Below are positions 38,564-48,011 of a DNA stretch of 64,000 nucleotides, piece by piece (within the stretch, counting starts at the first letter, position 1; every line of letters starts with the position of its first letter). The notes beneath the pieces were generated by a model. It had not been told where the DNA came from and did not search any database. It was given only the letters and a program-made list of their open reading frames with translations. Made by a program: the position numbers and the translations under genes. The DNA is from Tritrichomonas musculus (Eukaryota > Parabasalia > Tritrichomonadida > Tritrichomonadidae), in the NCBI GenBank assembly GCA_039105265.1, contig JAPFFF010000015.1, positions 1,054,001-1,118,000 of the forward strand, read 5' to 3'.

Positions 38564-39828
38564 ATGGCAGTCGTTACCCGTGAACTTCTTCGCGCGTTTG
38601 AAGATAGTAAAACAGGAAATCTCCAAAATTTAAAACATCTTATAGCAAATGGACTTCCAATAGATTCAACAGTATTTTTTATTTTTTTGTCAAACTAACT
38701 CATAGCTTCCCTTTACTCGTATATTTGATATTTCAGTTCTAAATGCAAATTTACTTCTTGTAGCATGTGCATATGGACGAATTAATACAGTAAATTATTT
38801 ATTAGTTAATAAAATAGATGTGAATTACAGGGAAGGAAACGGGCACTATGCCCTACATTTCGCTGCTCTTGGAAGACACAATCAAATCATAGAAATGCTT
38901 ATTCGAAGAAAAGCTGACCCCCAATGCCGCAATTTTCAAGGATTCACACCTCTACATTTTGGATGCAAACTAGGTGGTACAGAATCCATTTCATTTCTTG
39001 TAAACAAAGGAGCTGATGTTAATGCAAAAACATATATTAATGAATTAACTCCACTTCATGTGGCATGTGAAAATGGGCATCTCATGTCTGTTCGTGTTTT
39101 GCTAGAGTGTGGTGCAGATATTAACGCCTTAACAAGCGAAAAATGGTCTCCATTACATTATGCAGCTAATCAAGGGAATATTGCTATCGTTAGAGAACTT
39201 ATTCAAGCCGGTGCGCTAATTAATTGCTACACAGCAACAAAAGATACACCGCTTCATCTGGCAGCAAAGAACGGTTCGGCAGTATTAATAAAATATCTAA
39301 TCTCTAATAATGCTCTAGTCAATGTTAAAAATAGTGAAGGAGAGACTCCACTAATGATTGCTGCATCTTATAGTTCTGTTGTTTGTGTCAATTATTTAAT
39401 TGAAGCTAAATCAAATATTAACGAAGTTAACGATAAAAAAATTTTATTTATTTATTTTTAATCAAACAGCACTTCATTTAGCAGTACAGCACGGTTTGCA
39501 ACCAATTGTTGAGCTTTTAATAAAATCAGGGGCTAGCACAGATACTCAAGATATTTATAATAATACACCTTTATCAAAGGCGCAAATTAAAGGAAACGAA
39601 AATATAATTCACTTACTATCAATACATAAAACCAAAACGAGAAGTAGGACTTTGAATCCAAACAAACTTCCTTCTACTTTTGTTCGGTCAAAATCAAATG
39701 AATTTCAACATGAAAGTCCAGCAGTAGCCAAAAACCCAACATTTCCAAATTCAACTTCCTTGGAAAATATTCCAGAAGAGAGTATTTCCATCCCTAGTCA
39801 TAATGATGAATCACAAACAAGCGATTAA
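38564..39828 (+). CDS. Ankyrin-repeat protein, intron-containing
   Basis: Starts at ATG 38564 with MAVVTRELLRAFEDSKTG. After 36 codons a 34-nt intron (38672-38705) is removed, and the frame continues LPFTRIFDISVLNANLLLVA into at least seven ankyrin repeats (for example HYALHFAALGRHNQIIEMLI, TPLHVACENGHLMSVRVLL, TPLHLAAKNGSAVLIKYLI). Near 39430-39468 the frame shifts: INEVND is followed by an AT-rich tract ending TTTAATCAAACAG, and QTALHLAVQHG lies in another frame. The tract looks like an intron with a clear acceptor, but no GT donor of the right phase is visible. The tail of about 90 residues is Ser/Pro/Asn-rich. Probable interaction scaffold; no specific role can be assigned. Confidence 0.8.
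38672..38705 (+). other. Probable 34-nt intron in the second ankyrin gene
   Basis: Begins GTATTT and ends CTAACTCATAG. The last 12 bases, ACTAACTCATAG, match the trichomonad branch-acceptor consensus ACTAACACACAG closely. Splicing joins codon 36 (ACA) in phase 0 to CTTCCCTTT and opens a frame of more than 240 codons. Confidence 0.85.
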
Positions 39829-40067
39829 TTTATTGTTTTTAATTAAATGTTTTTATTATTATTATACTTTAATACAATATATAAGATTTTAGTTGAAATT
39901 TGTAGTTAGATCTATGGATGCACTTATTGATGCTTGATATTAAAAAAAATCAAAATAGTACAATTAAATTTTGGAAATTACAGCATAAGACTTCAATTCA
40001 TAAACAAATAATATAGATATTTCTTTTTGTAAATAATTAAATAAATAAATACCATATTATATATTTA
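39829..40067. other. Spacer between convergent genes
   Basis: An AT-rich stretch of about 240 bp where the ankyrin and PARP genes converge. No feature was recognised. Confidence 0.4.
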
Positions 40068-41681
40068 TTAACAAATTTCTATAACATTTTTGTTTTCTTT
40101 TGTTTTTGCTTTTTCTGTTTGTATTTTTATTACATCTTCAAGTGATGGTATATGCTTTATTTTGTTTTGTATACTGAATGTATATAAAAAAGGAACCATT
40201 AATCTAACAATGCAAGCACTTTCGTCAGTTAGCGTGTAACAAACACCGTGATCTTTAAGAGTTTTAACACGTGCCACTTCACAAAGAGCTAGAATATTGA
40301 ATTTTGATCCAATTACAGAATTTTTATACATATTTATCAAAGGAACTGGAGCAGAATAAGAACAACTATAACCTGAATCTTTTGCAAAATAAATTCCTTG
40401 TCCATGTGCAGCTCCATGAATTGCTTCTCCAGGAATTTTTGACATATTCTTAAGTCCATTACGAAGAATGCTATGCCAACGTTCACCACCAGAGCCATGC
40501 CACATAAAATCGGAGCCATATCTATTTTTCTTTAAAGAAAAATTATATTCAACCTCTGGAGAAGCTATCAATGTCATAAATTGATAATTTGTTGGCAATT
40601 CTTTGATTCTCTGCTTACCAGAAAGAGAAATAACTTGTGATCGATTCGATAGTAAAACCCATCTTAAAAAATTAAGAGAATCGGCTCCATACTTTTTTGA
40701 TATATCAGTATCGTTCATACACTGAGTACAAATTTGATTCATAGAAGGAAGATTTGCAACGACATCATTCATTGCATCTTCAATATATTTAGGAGGTCTT
40801 GGACTCATATATTTCCGATTAACGAAACTACCAGTAAAAACCGAAATAATAAAGTCTGCAGCAAGTGCATCGCGTTTTATTTCTTGCAAAACTGAAGTGC
40901 CAACTCCAATCTCATTAAAGCTAACAGAGCAGAGTTGGCTATTACATATATTGGGTCTGATTCCGGGAAAAGGAAGAACCTTCCTGCATATACAGCAATG
41001 ATCATTAAGATCAATAAAGCATTCTATAATTTCAAGAACTAGAAAAACAAATGGCGAATCAACAAAAGAGATGGGTACATAATTTATATCAAGAGGCATT
41101 TGGTTACTAAGCAGAAGATCTTGACTCTTATTAATATCATTTCTGTTAATAATCAATGCTCTTTCAGCTAGCTTTGGGTCAAATCCTTGATCAATAAGGA
41201 ATTTGAGGAGAATAGAATCTGCTTCACCATTTGGATGAAATGCATATATACAAGAACGAAAATTAGATTTTGGCATGTAGAGCTTTGTGAAAAAATGACG
41301 AATTGTGTCAAGAACAAGAGAACGTCCATAATAACTTTGATTATAAATTGGATGTTTACAGCTATAACATTCGACAGGCTGATCCCATTCATATTTCTTG
41401 TTAATTGTAAAAGAAACATCCAATAAAATTGGGTCAACTGTAAAACCACAAACCATTTGTGTTGAAAGTGGAAGAACATTCGAAGGTATCTGAAAATCAA
41501 CTTTATTCCCTTCATATTTAATATTTAAGTAAGGGAAATAAAAAGAGCACAAATCAATTTGCTTTTTGAATTGAATTAATTGATCATTTGATATTAAATT
41601 TGATTCTGTTTCTTGACTAGATGCTGTGCAATCATCACTGTCATCACCATCGTCACCAATAATTACTTCATCTTCATTCAT
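40068..41681 (-). CDS. PARP6/8-type ADP-ribosyltransferase
   Basis: 537 residues. The C-terminal catalytic domain shows the NAD-binding WHGSGGERWHSILRNGL (His of the H-Y-x triad, about residue 393) and GQGIYFAKDSGYSCSY (Tyr, about 431). The third triad position, a Glu in polymerising PARPs, lies in the strand around ACIVRLMVPF and carries no Glu, so it should be a mono-ADP-ribosyltransferase or inactive. Upstream, NDHCCICRK...RPNICNSQLCSVSFNEIGVG matches the Cys-rich block typical of PARP6/PARP8, and a UBA-like segment (LIDQGFDPKLAERALI...DINKSQDLLLS) lies near 160-195. The N-terminus is acidic. Target proteins are unknown; in animals the family sits at the cytoskeleton or membranes. Confidence 0.85.
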   Translation of the reverse strand: MNEDEVIIGDDGDDSDDCTASSQETESNLISNDQLIQFKKQIDLCSFYFPYLNIKYEGNKVDFQIPSNVLPLSTQMVCGFTVDPILLDVSFTINKKYEWDQPVECYSCKHPIYNQSYYGRSLVLDTIRHFFTKLYMPKSNFRSCIYAFHPNGEADSILLKFLIDQGFDPKLAERALIINRNDINKSQDLLLSNQMPLDINYVPISFVDSPFVFLVLEIIECFIDLNDHCCICRKVLPFPGIRPNICNSQLCSVSFNEIGVGTSVLQEIKRDALAADFIISVFTGSFVNRKYMSPRPPKYIEDAMNDVVANLPSMNQICTQCMNDTDISKKYGADSLNFLRWVLLSNRSQVISLSGKQRIKELPTNYQFMTLIASPEVEYNFSLKKNRYGSDFMWHGSGGERWHSILRNGLKNMSKIPGEAIHGAAHGQGIYFAKDSGYSCSYSAPVPLINMYKNSVIGSKFNILALCEVARVKTLKDHGVCYTLTDESACIVRLMVPFLYTFSIQNKIKHIPSLEDVIKIQTEKAKTKENKNVIEIC

Positions 41682-41980
41682 TTAAAATTTTGTGTCTTAA
41701 AATTTTAAGTTTCTATATATTATATTAAGCTCAAATTAAAATTTGTAAAATGTTCAAAGTTTTCATTTTAAATAGCTATGTGGTCATGTACCCCTTAAAA
41801 AGTGATAGAATTATCTCATTCAAAGTATTGTCCATTTAATCATTCAAAATTTACCTAATAAAAAAAAATTTTCATCTCATATTTTGGAGTACTTTTCATA
41901 AGATGATCGTAATTTTAAAAATAATATTGAATTTTTGAATAATTGATCGTTAAGCAAAAGCTCAAATAATAGATTACGCA
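41682..41980. other. AT-rich spacer before the satellite
   Basis: The upstream region of the PARP gene. No ORF, and no copy of the satellite hairpin before about 41981. The transition to the array is sharp. Confidence 0.5.
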
Positions 41981-44900
41981 ATTTAGCCTTCCACCTGCGG
42001 CTATCGCTTCTCAGCTGCAGGTGGAGGTAAAGAAATAAGGAAACTAAGTTTCCACCTGCGGCTGAGCTGCGACAGCTGCAGGTGGAAATTAATATTTACC
42101 AATTTAGCCTTCCACCTGCGGCTATCGCTTCTCAGCTGCAGGTGGAGGTAAAGAAATAAGGAAACTAAGTTTCCACCTGCGGCTGAGCTGCGACAGCTGC
42201 AGGTGGAAATTAATATTTACCAATTTAGCCTTCCACCTGCGGCTATCGCTTCTCAGCTGCAGGTGGAGGTAAAGAAATAAGGAAACTAAGTTTCCACCTG
42301 CGGCTGAGCTGCGACAGCTGCAGGTGGAAAATCACTATTTACCAATTTAGCCTTCCACCTGCAGCTATCGCTTCTCAGCTGCAGGTGGAAGTAAAGAAAT
42401 AAGGAAACCAAGTTTCCACCTGCGGCTGAGCTGCGACAGCTGCAGGTGGAAAATCACTATTTACCAATTTAGCCTTCCACCTGCGGCTATCGCTTCTCAG
42501 CTGCAGGTGGAGGTAAAGAAATAAGGAAACTAAGTTTCCACCTGCGGCTGAGCTGCGACAGCTGCAGGTGGAAAATCACTATTTACCAATTTAGCCTTCC
42601 ACCTGCGGCTATCGCTTCTCAGCTGCAGGTGGAAGTAAAGAAATAAGGAAACCAAGTTTCCACCTGCGGCTGAGCTGCGACAGCTGCAGGTGGAAAATCA
42701 CTATTTACCAATTTAGCCTTCCACCTGCGGCTATCGCTTCTCAGCTGCAGGTGGAGGTAAAGAAATAAGGAAACTAAGTTTCCACCTGCGGCTGAGCTGC
42801 GACAGCTGCAGGTGGAAAATCACTATTTACCAATTTAGCCTTCCACCTGCGGCTATCGCTTCTCAGCTGCAGGTGGAAGTAAAGAAATAAGGAAACTAAG
42901 TTTCCACCTGCGGCTGAGCTGCGACAGCTGCAGGTGGAAAATCACTATTTACCAATTTAGCCTTCCACCTGCGGCTATCGCTTCTCAGCTGCAGGTGGAG
43001 GTAAAGAAATAAGGAAACTAAGTTTCCACCTGCGGCTGAGCTGCGACAGCTGCAGGTGGAAAATCACTATTTACCAATTTAGCCTTCCACCTGCGGCTAT
43101 CGCTTCTCAGCTGCAGGTGGAAGTAAAGAAATAAGGAAACTAAGTTTCCACCTGCGGCTGAGCTGCGACAGCTGCAGGTGGAAAATCACTATTTACCAAT
43201 TTAGCCTTCCACCTGCGGCTATCGCTTCTCAGCTGCAGGTGGAGGTAAAGAAATAAGGAAACTAAGTTTCCACCTGCGGCTGAGCTGCGACAGCTGCAGG
43301 TGGAAATTAATATTTACCAATTTAGCCTTCCACCTGCGGCTATCGCTTCTCAGCTGCAGGTGGAGGTAAAGAAATAAGGAAACTAAGTTTCCACCTGCGG
43401 CTGAGCTGCGACAGCTGCAGGTGGAAAATCACTATTTACCAATTTAGCCTTCCACCTGCGGCTATCGCTTCTCAGCTGCAGGTGGAGGTAAAGAAATAAG
43501 GAAACTAAGTTTCCACCTGCGGCTGAGCTGCGACAGCTGCAGGTGGAAAATCACTATTTACCAATTTAGCCTTCCACCTGCGGCTATCGCTTCTCAGCTG
43601 CAGGTGGAAGTAAAGAAATAAGGAAACTAAGTTTCCACCTGCGGCTGAGCTGCGACAGCTGCAGGTGGAAAATCACTATTTACCAATTTAGCCTTCCACC
43701 TGCGGCTATCGCTTCTCAGCTGCAGGTGGAGGTAAAGAAATAAGGAAACTAAGTTTCCACCTGCGGCTGAGCTGCGACAGCTGCAGGTGGAAATTAATAT
43801 TTACCAATTTAGCCTTCCACCTGCGGCTATCGCTTCTCAGCTGCAGGTGGAGGTAAAGAAATAAGGAAACTAAGTTTCCACCTGCGGCTGAGCTGCGACA
43901 GCTGCAGGTGGAAAATCACTATTTACCAATTTAGCCTTCCACCTGCGGCTATCGCTTCTCAGCTGCAGGTGGAGGTAAAGAAATAAGGAAACTAAGTTTC
44001 CACCTGCGGCTGAGCTGCGACAGCTGCAGGTGGAAAATCACTATTTACCAATTTAGCCTTCCACCTGCGGCTATCGCTTCTCAGCTGCAGGTGGAAGTAA
44101 AGAAATAAGGAAACCAAGTTTCCACCTGCGGCTGAGCTGCGACAGCTGCAGGTGGAAAATCACTATTTACCAATTTAGCCTTCCACCTGCGGCTATCGCT
44201 TCTCAGCTGCAGGTGGAAGTAAAGAAATAAGGAAACTAAGTTTCCACCTGCGGCTGAGCTGCGACAGCTGCAGGTGGAAAATCACTATTTACCAATTTAG
44301 CCTTCCACCTGCGGCTATCGCTTCTCAGCTGCAGGTGGAGGTAAAGAAATAAGGAAACTAAGTTTCCACCTGCGGCTGAGCTGCGACAGCTGCAGGTGGA
44401 AAATCACTATTTACCAATTTAGCCTTCCACCTGCGGCTATCGCTTCTCAGCTGCAGGTGGAGGTAAAGAAATAAGGAAACTAAGTTTCCACCTGCGGCTG
44501 AGCTGCGACAGCTGCAGGTGGAAAATCACTATTTACCAATTTAGCCTTCCACCTGCGGCTATCGCTTCTCAGCTGCAGGTGGAAGTAAAGAAATAAGGAA
44601 ACTAAGTTTCCACCTGCGGCTGAGCTGCGACAGCTGCAGGTGGAAAATCACTATTTACCAATTTAGCCTTCCACCTGCGGCTATCGCTTCTCAGCTGCAG
44701 GTGGAGGTAAAGAAATAAGGAAACCAAGTTTCCACCTGCGGCTGAGCTGCGACAGCTGCAGGTGGAAAATCACTATTTACCAATTTAGCCTTCCACCTGC
44801 GGCTATCGCTTCTCAGCTGCAGGTGGAGGTAAAGAAATAAGGAAACTAAGTTTCCACCTGCGGCTGAGCTGCGACAGCTGCAGGTGGAAAATCACTATTT

Positions 44901-45255
44901 ACCAATTTAGCCTTCCACCTGCGGCTATCGCTTCTCAGCTGCAGGTGGAGGTAAAGAAATAAGGAAACTAAGTTTCCACCTGCGGCTGAGCTGCGACAGC
45001 TGCAGGTGGAAAATCACTATTTACCAATTTAGCCTTCCACCTGCGGCTATCGCTTCTCAGCTGCAGGTGGAGGTAAAGAAATAAGGAAACTAAGTTTCCA
45101 CCTGCGGCTGAGCTGCGACAGCTGCAGGTGGAAAATCACTATTTACCAATTTAGCCTTCCACCTGCGGCTATCGCTTCTCAGCTGCAGGTGGAGGTAAAG
45201 AAATAAGGAAACTAAGTTTCCACCTGCGGCTGAGCTGCGACAGCTGCAGGTGGAA
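41981..45255. repeat. Hairpin satellite: 27 tandem copies of a 121-122 bp unit
   Basis: Copies start at ATTTAGCCTTCCACCTGC at 41981, 42102, 42223, 42345 and so on to 45149; 122 bp is the main period, and units with a shorter spacer (AATTAATATT in place of AAATCACTATT) are 121 bp. Each unit contains two imperfect hairpins built from CCACCTGCGGCT and AGCTGCAGGTGG arms, with loops of about ten bases. The second hairpin is close to the reverse complement of the first, so the whole unit is also an inverted repeat. The array is far GC-richer than its surroundings. Copies differ at a few fixed sites (GGAGGT or GGAAGT; AAACTAAG or AAACCAAG), so homogenisation has been recent. No long ORF runs through it. 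Confidence 0.97.
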
Positions 45256-45600
45256 GTAATTACTTAAATGTACCATTTCAAACTTCCACCTGCAGCTATC
45301 GCAACTTAGCTGCAGGTGGAACTAATTACGCGAATTGAACTTCCACCTGCAGCTAAACTGCGATAGCTTCAGGTGGAAGTAATTACTTAAATGTACCATT
45401 TCAAACTTCCACCTGCAGCTATCCCAACTTAGCTGCAGGTGGAGCTAATTACGCGAATTGAACTTCCACCTGCAGCTAAACTGCGATAGCTTCAGGTGGA
45501 AGTAATTACTTAAATGTACCATTTCAAACTTCCACCTGCAGCTATCGCAACTTAGTTGCAGGTGGAACTAATTACGCTAATTAAACTTCCACCTGCAACT
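45256..45600. repeat. Diverged relative of the satellite, 123-bp period, about 2.7 copies
   Basis: AACTTCCACCTGCAGCTATC starts at 45281, 45404 and 45527, exactly 123 bp apart. The hairpin arms match those of the main array (CCACCTGCAGCTA with TAGCTGCAGGTGG, a longer and more perfect pairing), but the spacers are different (AATTACGCGAATT, AATTACTTAAATG). Its two hairpins are again inverted copies of each other. It abuts the main array without a gap, ends in a partial unit, and gives way to AT-rich DNA at about 45600. Confidence 0.95.
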
Positions 45601-45689
45601 AAAAGTTTTAAATATTTTTTTATTTATATTATTTTTCTTTTTTTATTTGTTCAAAATATTTTTTTTTTTTTTAATTATTTAACATAGGA

Positions 45690-45716
45690 CACTTTTTGAG
45701 CGAAGCTCAAAAAGTG
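45690..45716. repeat. Perfect 12-bp hairpin with GAA loop
   Basis: CACTTTTTGAGC, GAA, GCTCAAAAAGTG. It stands alone between the satellite and the transposon. It could be the end or core of a small element or an RNA 3' hairpin; no gene is nearby to assign it to. Confidence 0.7.
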
Positions 45717-45994
45717 GCCATTCTTGTAAAATTTCAAATCAAATAAGAAAATTTGAATACTTATAAAAAATTGAATTCTTATAAAAGTCAAAAAGATCTT
45801 GAAATCTTGGTGTATATTATGAACTAATTATCAAATACTTTACAAAGTGTAGGAAAATGGAAATGATGGAATTCTCCTTTGAAAAAGTATGTTATTTATA
45901 ATTCCTCCCTCTTGAAATAAGAGCACATATCTCAAAAATCTATATTAAAAATCTTTTAAAATTAGGTATAATTCAAAAGATTTATAAAATAATA

Positions 45995-46048
45995 TATAGT
46001 ATGAGGAAAAACCCCCCTACCAAAAGTAAAACCCCCCTACCATTTTTT
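45995..46048 (+). repeat. Left terminal inverted repeat, with an inner inverted copy
   Basis: Contains two tandem C-rich boxes (CCCCCCTACC at 46012 and 46032). A reverse-complement copy, AAAATGGTAGGGGGGTTTTTC, lies only about 65 bp inward (46117-46137) and is followed by ATAGT, so the left end on its own forms a miniature inverted-repeat structure of about 149 bp (45995-46143). Confidence 0.8.
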
Positions 46049-46441
46049 TCACCTATTTTTTCACCATTATCAATCGACTTTTTTTTTTAGTATTCAAAAT
46101 TGAGAAGAAAAAAGTAAAATGGTAGGGGGGTTTTTCTGATAGTAAAAACTTTTATTCGAAATGATACATATTTATATTATATTCTATAATTTTACATAAA
46201 TATTTAAATTCAAAATCAAGATAAAATTTATTGATTTTACACTATAAATTTGGAGATAAATATGTTTTCATGATATCTAAAGACGTTTATTTTGAGATAA
46301 AATAAGACGGTTTTTATTATTTTTAAAGAATCTTCTACACCTCTACTGACGTTAAAGTTGACGTTTATATTTAATATGATACGTTTATTTTCATTTTTTA
46401 TTTAGGCTAACACCAGAATAGTTATTATTGGACACAATAAT

Positions 46442-47402
46442 CAAGTGCTTTTAACAATTTCGAAACATGTTTCTCAAATCACACTACAGACACTCACAAG
46501 CAAACAGATAAACAAACAAACATCACAGCAAGTTCCAAATAATCAGATTCGAGTAATTACGAAGAACAACACACAAATGCTTTTAACAATTTCGAAACAT
46601 GTTTCTCAAATCACACCACAGACACTCACAAGCAAACAGATAAACAAACAAACATCACAGCAAGTTCCAAATAATCAGATTCGAGTAATTACGAAGAACA
46701 ACACACAAATGCTTTTAACAATTTCGAAACATGTTTCTCAAATCACACCACAGACACTCACAAGCAAACAGATAAACAAACAAACATCACAGCAAGTTCC
46801 AAATAATCAGATTCGAGTAATTACGAAGAACAACACACAAATGCTTTTAACAATTTCGAAACATGTTTCTCAAATCACACCACAGACACTCACAAGCAAA
46901 CAGATAAACAAACAAACATCACAGCAAGTTCCAAATAATCAGATTCGAGTAATTACGAAGAACAACACACAAATGCTTTTAACAATTTCGAAACATGTTT
47001 CTCAAATCACACCACAGACACTCACAAGCAAACAGATAAACAAACAAACATCACAGCAAGTTCCAAATAATCAGATTCGAGTAATTACGAAGAACAACAC
47101 ACAAATGCTTTTAACAATTTCGAAACATGTTTCTCAAATCACACCACAGACACTCACAAGCAAACAGATAAACAAACAAACATCACAGCAAGTTCCAAAT
47201 AATCAGATTCGAGTAATTACGAAGAACAACACACAAATGCTTTTAACAATTTCGAAACATGTTTCTCAAATCACACCACAGACACTCACGAGCAAACAGA
47301 TAAACAAACAAACATCACAGCAAGTTCCAAATAATCAGATTCGAGTAATTACGAAGAACAACACACAAATGCTTTTAACAATTTCGAAATATTTCTCAAA
47401 TC
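46442..47402 (+). repeat. Left subterminal array: seven full copies of a 132-bp unit plus a partial
   Basis: Units begin TGCTTTTAACAATTTCGAAA with exact 132-bp spacing from about 46445 to 47369, and the array ends in a short partial. Copies are nearly identical, differing at single sites such as CACCACAG or CACTACAG. Because 132 is a multiple of three, one frame stays open through the whole array, but the translation is a low-complexity 44-residue repeat and is not considered a real protein. The array is matched by an inverted one at 49860-50846. Confidence 0.95.
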
Positions 47403-47599
47403 ACAATAATTATATATTTTTTATTATTAGAACATCTTATTTAAGTTTTTTTAATTATTTTTTTTAATTATTTTTCTTAGTAATAATCTGATCAGATATT
47501 GAGATATTGAGATAAATTTTTGAGACTTTTTTTTTTTATTAAAACTTTTAGAAGCAGCTTAGGATGATCTAATGAAATTGTATATTATGCATACTTATG

Positions 47600-47883
47600 T
47601 TAAAGCGTGGGGGACTAAATAAGCTAAAGCGTGGGGGGCCAAATAAGTTAAAGCGTGGGGGACTAAATAAGCTAAAGCGTGGGGGGCCAAATAAGTTAAA
47701 GCGTGGGGGCCAAATAAGTTAAAGCGTGGGGGCCAAATAAGTTAAAGCGTGGGGGGCCAAATAAGTTAAAGCGTGGGGGGCCAAATAAGTTAAAGCGTGG
47801 GGGCCAAATAAGTTAAAGCGTGGGGGCCAAATAAGTTAAAGCGTGGGGGGCCAAATAAGTTAAAGCGTGGGGGGCCAAATAAG
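47600..47883 (+). repeat. G-rich tandem array, 12 copies of a 23-24 bp unit
   Basis: The unit is TTAAAGCGTGGGGGGCCAAA followed by TAAG, with five or six G and two spacer variants (GGACTAAA or GGCCAAA) alternating in the first four copies. Regularly spaced G-runs on one strand could form G-quadruplex structures. It lies between the left 132-bp array and the end of the transposase gene, followed by a GC-rich stretch of about 50 bp. Confidence 0.95.
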
Positions 47884-47941
47884 TTAAAAATTGGTGGGAT
47901 CTCTGCAGAGGGGGCGGGTTGGTGGGTAACCTCTTGCAAGT

Positions 47942-47942
<1 letters not shown>

Positions 47943-47993
<51 letters not shown>
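47943..47993 (+). repeat. 51-nt poly(T) tract
   Basis: An uninterrupted run of T just beyond the stop codon of the minus-strand transposase gene, which reads as poly(A) in the transcript sense. It could be an insertion of a poly(A) tail from a reverse-transcribed RNA or simple slippage. The exact length in an assembly is unreliable. Confidence 0.9.
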
Positions 47994-47997
<4 letters not shown>

Positions 47998-48011
47998 AAA
48001 CGTGCTTAGAT

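Noticed and set aside
41981-45600. CRISPR array
   Set aside because: Regular repeats are present, but the units are contiguous, with conserved spacers and no variable spacers, in a eukaryotic setting.
46445-47467. 340-codon open frame as a repeat protein gene
   Set aside because: It is the translation of the 132-bp tandem array inside the transposon. It starts at a GTG in the track, has no promoter-like motif, and its mirror image occurs on the other strand at 49826-50800.
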